This document shows, one piece after another, positions 16,586-25,493 of a stretch of 40,259 bases of DNA. Position 1 is the first letter of the stretch, and every line of letters starts with the position of its first letter. Made by a program: the position numbers and the translations under genes. The DNA lies in assembly GCF_903853455.1 (NCBI RefSeq), contig NZ_CAINTR010000179.1, positions 1-40,259 on the forward strand, in the 5' to 3' direction. The stretch comes from an uncultured Magnetospirillum sp. (GTDB lineage Bacteria > Pseudomonadota > Alphaproteobacteria > Rhodospirillales > Magnetospirillaceae). The notes beneath the pieces are model-generated. The model was not told the DNA's origin. It did no database searches and saw only the letters and a program-made list of their open reading frames with translations.

Positions 16586-17320
16586 ATGCTGACCCAGTCC
16601 AAAGATTTCCTGTCCGAGCAGGTCTCCGCCCTGCTCGCCCCCTGCTGGCCCAAGCCGGATCCGGCGGCGGTTTGCGCCGCCATGGACGAGGTGTTTCGCC
16701 AAGCCGACGCGTCCTGGGAGGCGAGACGGCGCGGCGTCGATTACCTCCGCACCGCCCCGGTCGCCGCCTGCGCCTCCGGCTGCGGCTGGTGTTGTCACCA
16801 GCAATTGGGCGTCTCGGTGCCGGAAGCGGTGCGCCTGGCCGCCCATGTGGCTTCCCGGCCCGATGCCGAGCGCCAGGCCTTCGAGCATCGCCTGGCGACC
16901 ACCGACCAGCGGACGCGCGGCCTGACGACGCTGGAGCGGGCCAAGGCCCGGGTGGCTTGCGCCTTCCTCGGGGTCGATGGCCGCTGCATGGTCTACGCGG
17001 TGCGGCCGTTGCGCTGCCGCGGCGTCTATTCCATCGACCGCGATTTCTGCATCGCCTGCTACGAGGATCTCGACGCCATGCGCGAGAAGCTGAAGCAGGG
17101 CAGCCTCAAGGCGGTCTTCCTCGACACCCCGTCGCGCATCTATGACAGCGCCCTGTCCGGCGTCATCGACGTGATGCATCGCCATGCCGTCAAGGCGGCG
17201 GTGGCGTTGGAAATGGTCGCCGCCGTCCATACCCTGGTGCGCGACCCCGACCTGGGCCGCCGCTGGCTTGCCGGCCGCGCGCCCGAGGCGTCGCTTCACC
17301 TGAAGCCGGAAGGCCCCTGA
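16586..17320 (+). CDS. YkgJ-type cysteine-cluster protein
   Basis: A 244-residue cytoplasmic protein. The cluster CASGCGWCCHQ (about 62-72) gives C-x3-C-x2-C-C, followed by CAFLG, GRCMVYAVRPLRCRGVYS and CIACYE, which supply the remaining cysteines of the zinc- or iron-binding YkgJ/UPF0153 family. It is longer than the smallest family members because of helical extensions on both sides. ATG 16586 is chosen for the length of the N-terminal helix; no strong ribosome site is seen. The gene stands alone between convergent neighbours. Relatives include putative Fe-S oxidoreductases, but activity is unproven. Confidence 0.85.
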   Translation: MLTQSKDFLSEQVSALLAPCWPKPDPAAVCAAMDEVFRQADASWEARRRGVDYLRTAPVAACASGCGWCCHQQLGVSVPEAVRLAAHVASRPDAERQAFEHRLATTDQRTRGLTTLERAKARVACAFLGVDGRCMVYAVRPLRCRGVYSIDRDFCIACYEDLDAMREKLKQGSLKAVFLDTPSRIYDSALSGVIDVMHRHAVKAAVALEMVAAVHTLVRDPDLGRRWLAGRAPEASLHLKPEGP

Positions 17321-17369
17321 TTTCCGCCGAGATACCCATGACAAAGTTGTGGGATTGCACCCAAGGCTG

Positions 17370-17395
17370 AAGGCGCCGACACGGTCCGGCGCCTT
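17370..17395. terminator. Hairpin between convergent genes
   Basis: AAGGCGCCG and CGGCGCCTT pair perfectly around an eight-base loop. It lies 49 bp behind the Cys-cluster gene and 66 bp from the stop of the convergent small CstA-partner gene, a position typical of a shared terminator. The T-run is short. Confidence 0.5.
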
Positions 17396-17461
17396 GCGGA
17401 CATGGCCCGGCCCCGGCGAGTTGGCCTCACCGGGACCAGGATCCGTCCATCCGCGGCGAAC

Positions 17462-17662
17462 TCAGCAGCAGCGGCTGATCTTGCCGGGGCCTCCGCCATA
17501 CCGCGAATCCTGGCGGTTGCGGAAGAATTCCTCGTACGACATCACCGGAGTGTCCGGGTGGTGCGCCGTATGGTGCGCCACGTAATTGTCGTAGTCGGGC
17601 ATCCCCACCAGCATGCGACTGGCATGCTTCAGGTGGCCGAACATGGTCTTGAAATCAGGCAT
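17462..17662 (-). CDS. CstA-partner small protein, YbdD/YjiX family
   Basis: A 66-residue cytoplasmic protein of the YbdD/YjiX (DUF466) family. Key parts are GMPDYDNYVAHHTAHHPDTP (about 20-39), the most conserved block of the family, then MSYEEFFRNRQDSRYGGG and the Cys-Cys end. YbdD-type proteins are almost always encoded directly behind cstA or btsT and are thought to assist that pyruvate or peptide transporter. Here the start overlaps the cstA stop by eight bases, so translation is coupled. Confidence 0.92.
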   Translation of the reverse strand: MPDFKTMFGHLKHASRMLVGMPDYDNYVAHHTAHHPDTPVMSYEEFFRNRQDSRYGGGPGKISRCC

Positions 17663-19712
17663 GCTTCACCTCCCCGCCGCCCACTTCGATGGCGGTCGGT
17701 TTGTCGGATTTACGGGCCTTCACGACCGAAATGACGCCATAGACCAGGACCGCCACCACCACCAGGACGAAGCCGAAGGCCAGGGTGGCATCCACATAGG
17801 CGTTGAAGACGATCTGGTTCATCTGGTCCATGGTCTTGGCCGGACCCAGGACCTTGCCCTCGGCGATCGCGGCACCGAACTTCTTGGCTTGGGCCAGGAA
17901 GCCGATGGCGGGACTGTCGTGGAACACCTTCTGCAACCCGGCGGTCAGGGTGCAGATCAGCAACCACACCGCCGGCACGATGGTAACCCAGGCATATTGC
18001 TCGCGCTTCATCTTGAACAGAACCACCGTGCACATGATCAGCGCCACGCCGGCCAGCATCTGGTTGGCGATGCCGAACAGCGGCCACAGGGTGTTGATGC
18101 CGCCCAGCGGATCGATGACGCCGGTGTAGAGGATGTAGCCCCACATGGCCACGGCGATGCCGGTGGCGATCAGGTTGTTGCCCCAGGATTTGGTGGCCCG
18201 GAACGACGGCATCACCGCGCCGATCATGTCTTGGACCATGAAGCGGCAGGCCCGCGTGCCGGCATCCACCGCCGTCAGGATGAACAGGGCCTCGAACAGG
18301 ATGGCGAAGTGGTACCAGAAGCCCATCATCGCCTTGCCGCCGACGACGCCGGAGAAGATCTGGGCCATGCCCACCGCCAGGGTCGGCGCACCGCCCGCCC
18401 GCGACAGGATGGTGGTTTCACCCACGTCCTTGGCCGCTTCCAACAGCATCTCGGGCGTGACGGCGAAGCCCCAACTGCTGATCACCGCCGCCGCCTTGAC
18501 CGCGTCGGCCCCGATCAGGCCCGCCGGGCTGTTCATGGCGAAGTAGATGCCGGGCTCGATGATGCTGGCCGCCACCATGGCCATGATGGCGACGAAGCTT
18601 TCCATCAACATGCCGCCATAGCCGATGAGCGGAATCTGGGTCTCGGTCTCCAGCATCTTGGGCGTGGTGCCCGACGAGATCAGAGCGTGGAACCCGGACA
18701 CCGCGCCGCAGGCGATGGTGATGAACAGGAACGGGAACAGCGAGCCCGAGAACACCGGGCCGGTGCCGTCGATGAAGCGGGTGACCGCCGGCATCTTGAG
18801 GTTGGGCATCACGACCACGATACCCAGCGCCAGACAGATGATGGCGCCGATCTTGAGGAAGGTCGACAGATAGTCCCGCGGCGCCAGCAGCAGCCACACC
18901 GGCAGCACCGAGGCGACGAAGCCGTAGCCGATCAGGATCAGGGCCAGCGCCTCGCCCTTATAGGTGAACAGCGGCGCCAGATCGGGGCTCTCGGCCACAT
19001 TCTGGCCGTAGACCAGCGCGCTCATCAGCAGCACGAAGCCGATCAGGCTCATCTCGCCGATGCGGCCCGGCCGGATGAAGCGGGAATAGACGCCCATGAT
19101 CAGGGCGATCGGCACCGTGGCCATCACGGTGAAGGTGCCCCACGGGCTGCCGGTCAGCGCCTTGACCACCACCAGGGCCAGAACCGCCAGGATGATGATC
19201 ATGATCATCAGCACGCCCACCAGGGCGATGCCGCCGGCCACCGGTCCCATCTCGGAGCGGATCATGTCGCCCAGCGAACGCCCGTCGCGCCGCGTCGACA
19301 TGAACAGCACCATGGAATCCTGAACCGCGCCGGCAAACACCACGCCCGCCAGGATCCACAACGTTCCGGGCAGATAGCCCATCTGGGCCGCGAGTACCGG
19401 GCCCACCAACGGGCCGGCGCCGGCGATGGCAGCGAAATGGTGGCCGAACAGCACATATTTGTTGGTGGGGACATAGTCGAGGCCGTCGTTGTAGCGGACG
19501 GCGGGCGTCACCCGCGTCGGGTCCACCCGCATCACCTTCTCGCCGATGAACAGTCCGTAGAAGCGATAGGCGATGAAGTAGGTGCACACCGCTGCCACGA
19601 CCAGCCAGACGGCGTTGACGTTCTCGCCGCGCTCGAAGCCGACGATGCCGAGTGCCAAGGCTCCGACCACTGCGGTCGCGAGCCAAGCCAGTTTAGAGAT
19701 AGCCGTACTCAT
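17655..19712 (-). CDS. cstA: Carbon starvation protein CstA, pyruvate/peptide transporter
   Basis: A 685-residue inner-membrane protein with many hydrophobic segments spread evenly along its length (16-18 by eye). Family landmarks are YNDGLDYVPTNKYVLFGHHF (about 73-92), IAGAGPLVGPVLAAQMGYLP, GAVQDSMVLFMSTRRDGRSL, and GFHALISSGTTPKMLETE. CstA and its relative BtsT import pyruvate, and CstA has also been linked to peptide uptake on starvation. Length is close to the E. coli protein (701). ATG 19712 has AAGGAGG seven to ten bases upstream. Regulation by nutrient limitation is usual for the family; no operator was recognised here. The upstream region includes TTGGAC and AT-rich sequence (19739-19775) that may hold the promoter. 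Confidence 0.95.
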   Translation of the reverse strand: MSTAISKLAWLATAVVGALALGIVGFERGENVNAVWLVVAAVCTYFIAYRFYGLFIGEKVMRVDPTRVTPAVRYNDGLDYVPTNKYVLFGHHFAAIAGAGPLVGPVLAAQMGYLPGTLWILAGVVFAGAVQDSMVLFMSTRRDGRSLGDMIRSEMGPVAGGIALVGVLMIMIIILAVLALVVVKALTGSPWGTFTVMATVPIALIMGVYSRFIRPGRIGEMSLIGFVLLMSALVYGQNVAESPDLAPLFTYKGEALALILIGYGFVASVLPVWLLLAPRDYLSTFLKIGAIICLALGIVVVMPNLKMPAVTRFIDGTGPVFSGSLFPFLFITIACGAVSGFHALISSGTTPKMLETETQIPLIGYGGMLMESFVAIMAMVAASIIEPGIYFAMNSPAGLIGADAVKAAAVISSWGFAVTPEMLLEAAKDVGETTILSRAGGAPTLAVGMAQIFSGVVGGKAMMGFWYHFAILFEALFILTAVDAGTRACRFMVQDMIGAVMPSFRATKSWGNNLIATGIAVAMWGYILYTGVIDPLGGINTLWPLFGIANQMLAGVALIMCTVVLFKMKREQYAWVTIVPAVWLLICTLTAGLQKVFHDSPAIGFLAQAKKFGAAIAEGKVLGPAKTMDQMNQIVFNAYVDATLAFGFVLVVVAVLVYGVISVVKARKSDKPTAIEVGGGEVKHA

Positions 19713-20119
19713 GAATACGCCCTCCTTGCCGATTCCCCTGCCTTTTTAATTTGTATTACCACTTTAGGGCAATGTCCAACGGCACCTGCTCTTGCTCCCG
19801 CCTTTTGCACTGCAACAAGCGCGGACCGGTCAACTTGGTTTGCGGGGCCGTCTACTTTGGAAAAGCCGTCAAATCCTCGTCCGCGATTTGAACGACACCA
19901 AGAAACAACCTAATCCGCCTTCGCAAACGCAGCACCTCCGGGGAACACCCCGGGCATGGCAGACCAGCCGCGTACCCGTCCGCGACCGCCCACCGCTTGT
20001 CCGGGACGACGCCGAGGGAACGCATCATGAGATTATGGAATAGGTGTTATGCCGGCCCCAGGATTCAAGACATCCCGAGGCCGGTATTTACGGCAGGCTG
20101 ATTCGACGGGCGATGCCGG
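19713..20119. other. 407-bp intergenic region upstream of cstA
   Basis: No gene is supported here. It contains the probable cstA promoter (about 19739-19775, minus strand), a perfect CCGGGG/CCCCGG hairpin around AACA near 19938-19953, and a seven-base pairing CGCGGAC with GTCCGCG about 60 bases apart (19818-19890) that recalls a tRNA acceptor stem but lacks a T-arm and anticodon arm. The right part is the 3' side of the Cache MCP gene. Open frames in it have no ribosome sites or likeness to known proteins. Confidence 0.5.
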
Positions 20120-21826
20120 CTATTCCGCCGCCAGCGCCAGATGGGGGCGCCGGTCGTCGTCGCCATGGATGGAGGCCAGGAAGCTTTCCACCTCGTGGCG
20201 CAGATCGTCGGCTTGGCGGTTCAACTCGCTGGCCGCCGCCAGAACCTCGCCGGCGGTGATGCCGGCGGTGCGGGCCGCGTCGCTGACATCGGAGATGTTG
20301 CTGGACACTTCCGTCGTGCTGGACGACGCCTGCTCGATGCTGCGGGCGATCTCGGTGGTCGCCGCCGCCTGCTGCTCCACCGCCAGGGCCACCGTCGATG
20401 AAATATTGTCGATGTCGCTGATGGTGCGCACGATGGCGGCGATGGCGTCGGCCGCCTGGCTGGCGGCGGACTGAACCTCCATGATTTGCGACGAGATTTC
20501 CTCGGTGGCCCGAGACGTCTGGTTGGCCAGGGTCTTGACCTCGTTGGCGACCACGGCGAAGCCCTTGCCGGCTTCGCCCGCCCTGGCCGCTTCAATCGTG
20601 GCGTTGAGCGCCAGCAGATTGGTCTGGGCCGCGATGTCGTTGATCAGCTTGACCACTTCGCCGATCCGTCCGGCGGCGGCGGTCAGGCCGCCGACGATCT
20701 CGCTGCTGCGGCCGGCCTCTTCGACGGCGGTGCGGGCGCAGGAGGTGGAAACTTCCACCTGCCGGGCGATCTCGGCCTCGGAAGCGTGCAGTTCCTCGGT
20801 CGCCGCCGCCACCGTCTGGACGCTCATGGCGGCGTCGTTGGCCGCCGCCGCCACGGTGGAGGATTGCTGGCTGGTCTGCTCGGCGATGGCCGACATGGAC
20901 TGGCTGGTCACCTGCATCTGGGTCGCGGCGGCGCTGACCGACTTGACCACGCCGGTGACCTTGGCGTCGAACGCGGCCGTCAGTTTCTCCAGCCGGCGTT
21001 GGCGGGCCAGATCGGCCTCCTGCCGCTTGACCTTCTCCGCCGCCTCCTCGGCGGCATGCTCGATATGGGCGCGGAACACCAACAACCCCCGCGCCAGCGC
21101 CCCGATCTCGTCCTTGCGGTTGATATGGAGAACCTCGACACCCTTCTCGTCGTTGCTGAGACGGTCGAGAATGGCGGTGACGTCGCCCAGCGGCCGGCTG
21201 ATGCCGCGGCCGACCTTGACGGCGATCAGCCACACCAGCACCAGGATGGCCAGGCCAGCCGCTCCGAAACTCACGGCACGGGCGCGGAAGACGGCGCCCA
21301 CGTCGTCGATGTAGATGCCGCTGCCGATCACCCAGCCCCAGGGGGCGAAGCCTTGGACGTAGGACAGCTTGCGCACCGGTTCGGTTTGGCCCGGCTTCGG
21401 CCACAGATAGTAGATGAAGCCCTTGCCCTGCTCCCGCACGACCCTGTTGAACTCCTGGAATACCAGCAGCCCGTCGGGGTCCTTCATATCGGCGACGGCG
21501 GTGCCGATCAGCTTGCGGTTGGGGTGGGCCAGCATGGTGGAATCCGCCAACCGGTGGACCCACAGATATTCGCTGCCTTCGTAGCGCAGGTGGTCCATGG
21601 CCGCCAGGGCGGCGGCTTGCGCCTCGTCCCGGGTCATGTGGCCGGATTTCTCCTGCTCCTCGAACCAGGACAGCATGGATGTCCCGACCTCGACGATATG
21701 ACGGGTCTTGATCTCGCGGTCGTCGAGCAGGTCGTGCCGGGTCTGGAACAGACTGGCCAGCACCACCGCCACCACGCCACACAACGCCGTCACCACGATC
21801 AGTCGCAGTCGAATGGAAATCCGCAT
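20120..21826 (-). CDS. Methyl-accepting chemotaxis protein with sCache_2 domain
   Basis: A 568-residue chemoreceptor. The first membrane segment is at about 8-27; the periplasmic part (35-178) is a single Cache domain of the sCache_2 type, with [20 protein letters not shown] (88-107) and [18 protein letters not shown] (159-176), which commonly binds small carboxylates such as acetate or pyruvate. A second segment (187-205), HAMP and a complete signalling domain with the tip [16 protein letters not shown] and [16 protein letters not shown] follow. ATG 21826 is preceded by GGGGGGG; an in-frame start at 21838 is weaker. A TTGACT/TAGAAA promoter lies about 70 bp upstream. With cstA next to it, a pyruvate ligand is possible but unproven. 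The CheR gene is upstream on the same strand. Confidence 0.93.
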   Translation of the reverse strand: MRISIRLRLIVVTALCGVVAVVLASLFQTRHDLLDDREIKTRHIVEVGTSMLSWFEEQEKSGHMTRDEAQAAALAAMDHLRYEGSEYLWVHRLADSTMLAHPNRKLIGTAVADMKDPDGLLVFQEFNRVVREQGKGFIYYLWPKPGQTEPVRKLSYVQGFAPWGWVIGSGIYIDDVGAVFRARAVSFGAAGLAILVLVWLIAVKVGRGISRPLGDVTAILDRLSNDEKGVEVLHINRKDEIGALARGLLVFRAHIEHAAEEAAEKVKRQEADLARQRRLEKLTAAFDAKVTGVVKSVSAAATQMQVTSQSMSAIAEQTSQQSSTVAAAANDAAMSVQTVAAATEELHASEAEIARQVEVSTSCARTAVEEAGRSSEIVGGLTAAAGRIGEVVKLINDIAAQTNLLALNATIEAARAGEAGKGFAVVANEVKTLANQTSRATEEISSQIMEVQSAASQAADAIAAIVRTISDIDNISSTVALAVEQQAAATTEIARSIEQASSSTTEVSSNISDVSDAARTAGITAGEVLAAASELNRQADDLRHEVESFLASIHGDDDRRPHLALAAE

Positions 21827-21896
21827 GGTCCCCCCCAATTTTTCAGGGGCTGGTCACGCTTCCTCCCCGAAGCGGGCCGCCCGAGAGCTTAGAGTC

Positions 21897-21925
21897 TTTC
21901 TAGCCATAGATAAACCGGTAGTCAA
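21897..21925 (-). promoter_or_regulatory. Sigma-70-type promoter for the Cache MCP gene
   Basis: On the minus strand TTGACT (21925-21920) and TAGAAA (21902-21897) stand 17 bases apart, the standard spacing, about 70 bp before the MCP start at 21826. The surrounding 21890-22000 region is markedly AT-rich for this genome. The -10 box is a moderate match only. Confidence 0.45.
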
Positions 21926-22011
21926 TTACTGAATTGATACTCTTACCTCTATGGTGTTAACAATCTATTTCTAAGGTATAGTATCGATGGCAAAAAAGAC
22001 GCCCCGGACAA

Positions 22012-22845
22012 TCACGCCGACCCCGCGCGCTTGCGGTACAGGCGCAACGCGGCGTCCATCACGGCGAAGCGAGGCGCCACGGCGGAGAAGACGATGTTCT
22101 CCTTGCTGCCGAGGCACAGAAAGCCGCCCTCCAGCAGGCTGGCCTCAAGCAACCCCAGGACCCGATCCTGAAGCTGACGGTCGAAATAGATCAGCACGTT
22201 GCGGCAGACCACCAGGTTGGCCGCGCAGAACCCCCGGTCCGACACCAGATTATGGTGAAAGAAGGTGATGTGGTCACTGAGGGCGGCGGCGACCGTGACG
22301 GCGCCCCTCTCCCGACTGAAATAGGACGCCAGGTCGCCCGTTCCCCCCGCCTGGGCGTAAGCTTCCCCGTTGTCGTCGATCATCCTGGCCGGAAAGACGC
22401 CGGCCTCGGCCTTGGCCAGGGCGGTGCCGTTGATGTCGGTGGCAAAGATCCGGGTGTTGCGCAACAGCCCGGCCTCCTCCAGCAGAATGGCCAGGGAGTA
22501 GACCTCCTCGCCGGTGGCGCAGCCCGCTTGCCAGACGGTGAGGCTGGGCAGGGCGGCCCCCCGCAGCGTCTCGACCATGGCCCTGAATACCGGCGGGTCG
22601 CGAAACATCCTGGTCACCGGCACCGACAGGCCGGTCAGGATCTCCGGCAGCAATTCGTCGTCATGCAAGACGCGCGGCAGCAGTTCGGCGATGCTGGCGC
22701 AGCCCAGCTTGTGCGCCAATCCGACCACCCGACGCCGGAGCGACGCCCGGGCGTAATTGCGGAAGTCGAGGCCATGGCGGCGCGCCACGGCCTCGATGAA
22801 CAGGTCCAACTCGATGCTCTGAATGCTGCCGGGCTTACTGGGCAT
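22012..22845 (-). CDS. cheR: CheR-type protein-glutamate methyltransferase
   Basis: A 277-residue methyltransferase that uses S-adenosylmethionine to methylate glutamates on chemoreceptors. The helical N-terminal domain (1-75) is followed by the SAM-binding domain: VTRMFRDPPVFRAM (77-90), WQAGCATGEEVYSLAILLEE (105-124) with the SAM loop, FATDINGTAL (138-147), FFHHNL and VCRNVLIYFDRQLQDRVL near 215-232. All expected blocks are present and the length suits CheR. ATG 22845 has GAGG upstream. It lies before the Cache MCP on the same strand with a 185-bp gap, and no cheA, cheW or cheB is nearby, so it is an orphan CheR in this window. Confidence 0.92.
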   Translation of the reverse strand: MPSKPGSIQSIELDLFIEAVARRHGLDFRNYARASLRRRVVGLAHKLGCASIAELLPRVLHDDELLPEILTGLSVPVTRMFRDPPVFRAMVETLRGAALPSLTVWQAGCATGEEVYSLAILLEEAGLLRNTRIFATDINGTALAKAEAGVFPARMIDDNGEAYAQAGGTGDLASYFSRERGAVTVAAALSDHITFFHHNLVSDRGFCAANLVVCRNVLIYFDRQLQDRVLGLLEASLLEGGFLCLGSKENIVFSAVAPRFAVMDAALRLYRKRAGSA

Positions 22846-23015
22846 CGCCAACCTCGGGAAAAACTGCCGGACAGCATCACGGACAAGTGGTCGCCGTCAA
22901 CCGGTTTGGGAACCACCATACCAATGACCGGCCTCGCCGGGCCAGCGGCGGAAACCGGTTTAATCCTCCCTTAACTCCGGGCTGCTAGGGTGGATCTTCC
23001 GCAGGAACCGAGCCC

Positions 23016-23393
23016 ATGTCCCAGATGTCGCTGTATTTTTCCGCAGACCGGGCCGAGCGCCGCCGCCGCCGCCACCACTCTTCCCGGCGGCTCGGCGACG
23101 TCGTGGTGACGCTGGCCTGCCTGGCTTGGCTGGGAGTGTCGGGCTGGATCCTGTTCGGAGACATGCCGCCGGAGATCTTCGACAACCATACCTCCAAGGC
23201 CATGCAGGACCGCATGCGCACCTGCGAGGGTAGCTTCCAGAAGCGATTCGAGTGCAAGCAGCAACTGCTGCTGAACGGGGAACGCTGGGGATTCGCCGTG
23301 GCGCTCGACCGCATCCTGCTGATGTGCGCCCCGCCGATCACGATCTGGATCGTGTGGTCGGCCATGAAACGCCGCGAAGACCGCGAGGGCTGA
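23016..23393 (+). CDS. Hypothetical two-pass membrane protein
   Basis: A 125-residue protein. The N-terminus is very basic (RAERRRRRHHSSRR, about 12-25); a hydrophobic segment (VVVTLACLAWLGVSGWILFG, 29-48) is followed by a loop of about 45 residues with two cysteines (TCEGSFQKRFECK) that may form a disulfide outside the cytoplasm, and a second segment (ILLMCAPPITIWIVWSAM). The positive-inside rule puts both ends in the cytoplasm. GGAACCGAG precedes ATG 23016. No family is recognised. It is divergent from cheR and 103 bp before tpx. Confidence 0.7.
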   Translation: MSQMSLYFSADRAERRRRRHHSSRRLGDVVVTLACLAWLGVSGWILFGDMPPEIFDNHTSKAMQDRMRTCEGSFQKRFECKQQLLLNGERWGFAVALDRILLMCAPPITIWIVWSAMKRREDREG

Positions 23394-23496
23394 GAGTCCT
23401 GATCGTCCCATCTGGCATGAAGAGCAAGCGGTTGCCTGACGGCGCCGCATCGGGCAGAGTCCTTCCCCCGCAAACTCGAAACCAGAGGTTGGACTC

Positions 23497-23994
23497 ATGG
23501 CCACCATCACCCTCAAGGGCAACCCCATCAACACCAATGGCAGCCTGCCGGCGGTCGGCACCGCCGCCCCCGCCTTCACCCTGACCAGCGTGGATCTGGC
23601 CGATATCGGCCTCGACAGCTTCGCCGGCAAGACGGTCGTTCTGAACATTTTCCCCAGCATCGACACGCCGGTCTGCGCCGCCTCGGTCCGCCGTTTCAAC
23701 GCCGAGCTGGACAAGCTGGGCTCCGTGGCGGTGCTGTGCGCCTCGGCCGACCTGCCGTTCGCCCACAAGCGCTTCTGCGGCGCCGAGGGCCTGGAGCGCG
23801 TCCAGTCGGTGTCCGACCTGCGCGACAAGGGCTTTGGCGACCGCTACGGCGTCAAGATCGTCGACGGCCCGCTGGCCGGTCTGCTGGCCCGCGCCGTGGT
23901 GGTGATCAAGGGCGGCAAGATCGCTTACACCCAACTGGTGCCCGAGATCGCCCAGGAGCCCGATTACGACGCCGCCATCGCCGCCGCGAAGTAG
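23497..23994 (+). CDS. tpx: Thiol peroxidase (Tpx, atypical 2-Cys peroxiredoxin)
   Basis: A 165-residue peroxiredoxin that reduces hydrogen and organic peroxides with electrons from thioredoxin. FPSIDTPVC at 52-60 holds the peroxidatic Cys60 with the conserved Thr57 and Pro58; the resolving Cys94 is in SADLPFAHKRFCGAEG, the Tpx-specific position. The beta-hairpin start (MATITLKGNPI) and total length also match the family. The ATG at 23497 has a GAGG-like site. A strong hairpin terminator follows. It acts in the cytoplasm of most alphaproteobacteria, although the E. coli protein was first described as periplasmic. Confidence 0.95.
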   Translation: MATITLKGNPINTNGSLPAVGTAAPAFTLTSVDLADIGLDSFAGKTVVLNIFPSIDTPVCAASVRRFNAELDKLGSVAVLCASADLPFAHKRFCGAEGLERVQSVSDLRDKGFGDRYGVKIVDGPLAGLLARAVVVIKGGKIAYTQLVPEIAQEPDYDAAIAAAK

Positions 23995-24016
23995 TTTCCC
24001 CCCGGCGGTCAAACAA

Positions 24017-24055
24017 AACGGCCGCCCCAACCCTGGGGCGGCCGTTCATTTTTCG
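24017..24055. terminator. Bidirectional rho-independent terminator
   Basis: AACGGCCGCCCC (24017-24028) and GGGGCGGCCGTT (24035-24046) pair perfectly over 12 bp around a six-base loop. On the plus strand CATTTTTC follows and on the minus strand the stem is followed by TTGTTTG, so it can end both tpx and the convergent phasin gene. Confidence 0.85.
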
Positions 24056-24073
24056 GTCGACGGAAAGGCCGTC

Positions 24074-24511
24074 TTACTTCTTGCCGGCCTTGGCGAACAG
24101 CTCGCGGGCGTCGTCGAGGCTCTGGGTGAAGCGCTTGTTCAGCAGGTCGAACGCCTCGGCATTCGCCTTGGTGATCATCTCGGACAGCTCGCGGGCGTTG
24201 CTCAGGGCGCGCTCGAAGGCCTCCTTGGCGAATTCGGTCTGCTTGGCGGCCTTGTCCTGGGGCGTGCCGGGCTCGGCGAAGTCCTTGGACACCTGGGCGA
24301 CTTCGTCGATGGTCTGACGCAGGATCTCGACCTGGCGCTTCACGACATTCTGCAGACCTTCGAACGCCAGCTTGTTGGCCTGGGTCAAGGCCTCGATGTT
24401 CTTGCGCTGGTTGGCGACGATGGTCTCGACATCCACGCCGGGGACCTTGAAGTCACCGAGATACTTGCTGACGTCGAAATCGAAAACCTGCTCAGACTGC
24501 TTGGCGGCCAT
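24074..24511 (-). CDS. Phasin family protein
   Basis: A 145-residue all-helical phasin, second in the window. It begins with FDFDVSKYLGDFKVPGVDVE (about 11-30), the usual short N-terminal phasin segment, then ANQRKNIEALTQANKLAFEG (33-52), the family core, and long amphipathic helices to the Lys-rich end. Phasins coat PHA granules and control their size. ATG 24511 has GGAGAG about eight bases upstream. This is closer to the classical phasin than the copy at 6898-7314. It stands alone, with a shared terminator behind it. Confidence 0.92.
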   Translation of the reverse strand: MAAKQSEQVFDFDVSKYLGDFKVPGVDVETIVANQRKNIEALTQANKLAFEGLQNVVKRQVEILRQTIDEVAQVSKDFAEPGTPQDKAAKQTEFAKEAFERALSNARELSEMITKANAEAFDLLNKRFTQSLDDARELFAKAGKK

Positions 24512-24631
24512 GGTGAGACTCTCCAACCGAGGGGGTATGTTGCGGTGCAGCGAACATAACTTTAGAGATGCGGGAGAGTCAATCCGACTCCGTCACATCT
24601 TAAGGTATATGCCACAAATCCACGACACGCG

Positions 24632-25420
24632 TTACCCGGCCAATTCCCTGCCCCGGCGGGTGGCGGCGGCGACGGCGGCATCCATCAGGCGGGCGAATCC
24701 GCCGTCCTCCGCCATCAGGACCGCCAAGGCGGCGGCGGTGGTTCCGCCCGGACTGGTTACATTCCGGCGCAATTGCTCGGCGCTGTCCGAGGATTGGCGC
24801 AACAATTCGCCCGATCCCGACACGGTGGCGCGGGCCAGACGCGCCGCCAGATCGGGCGGTAGCCCCTGCGCGATTCCGGCCGCCGCCATGACCTCGGCCA
24901 GCAGGAAGACATAGGCCGGCCCGGAGCCCGAAACGGCGGTGACCACGTCCATCAGCCCCTCGTCCGCGACCCAGCCGACCTCCCCCACCGCTTCCAGCAG
25001 GGACTGGCAGAGGGTGCGCCGCGCCGCGTCCACTTCGGCGCCGGCGCAACAGACGGTGATGCCGCGCCGCACCGCCGCCGGCGTGTTGGGCATGGCGCGG
25101 ACGATGGCGGCGTCGTCCCCCAGATGGGAGCGGAAGAAGGCGATGGGCTTGCCGGCGGCGATGGACAGGAAGACGGCCGGTTTGAAACGGCCATAGGGCG
25201 GCAGCACCTCGGCCATCACCTGCGGCTTGACCGCCAGCACCACCACATCAGGATCGAAGCCAGCGGGAATGTCCGCCGCGCCGGCCACCACGGCGACGCC
25301 CAGGGTCGGGGCCGAGGGATCGACCACCACCACGTCGGCGGCATCGACGCCGCGATCAAGCCAGCCGGCCAGCAGGGCCGACCCCATCTTGCCGCAGCCG
25401 ACCAGCAGCACCTTGGTCAT
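24632..25420 (-). CDS. proC: Pyrroline-5-carboxylate reductase
   Basis: A 262-residue cytoplasmic enzyme that reduces 1-pyrroline-5-carboxylate to proline with NAD(P)H, the last step of proline synthesis. The Rossmann motif VGCGKMGSALLAGWL is at 7-21; LAVKPQVM (about 61-68) and MPNTPAAVRRG (109-119) are conserved, and the C-terminal signature runs AVSGSGPAYVFLLAEVMA (about 162-179) to RRNVTSPGGTTAAAL (about 218-232). The frame could continue upstream but the MTKVLLVGCG start at 25420 is the natural one. It follows the YbjN gene by 73 bp on the same strand; the same pair is common in alphaproteobacteria. Confidence 0.96.
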   Translation of the reverse strand: MTKVLLVGCGKMGSALLAGWLDRGVDAADVVVVDPSAPTLGVAVVAGAADIPAGFDPDVVVLAVKPQVMAEVLPPYGRFKPAVFLSIAAGKPIAFFRSHLGDDAAIVRAMPNTPAAVRRGITVCCAGAEVDAARRTLCQSLLEAVGEVGWVADEGLMDVVTAVSGSGPAYVFLLAEVMAAAGIAQGLPPDLAARLARATVSGSGELLRQSSDSAEQLRRNVTSPGGTTAAALAVLMAEDGGFARLMDAAVAAATRRGRELAG

Positions 25421-25452
25421 GACGGAGTGTCCTTCGTCCCTGTCAAACATGG

Positions 25453-25472
25453 GTTCCCGCTTTCGCGGGAAC
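25453..25472. repeat. GTTCCCGC/GCGGGAAC palindrome between ybjN and proC
   Basis: Eight perfect pairs around TTTC. This GTTCCCGC-TTTC-GCGGGAAC sequence is of the kind met many times between genes in proteobacterial genomes, so it is probably a short dispersed repeat. It lies within a likely operon, where it could attenuate transcription or protect mRNA. No other copy was noticed in the window. Confidence 0.6.
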
Positions 25473-25493
25473 GACGATTGCCGACCTGGAAAA

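Noticed and set aside
19818-19890. tRNA-like acceptor pairing CGCGGAC with GTCCGCG
   Set aside because: No T-arm, D-arm or anticodon arm can be formed on either strand, so this is not a tRNA.
17613-19913. 766-codon plus-strand frame opposite cstA
   Set aside because: It is a His/Asp/Gln-rich shadow of a clear membrane transporter gene.
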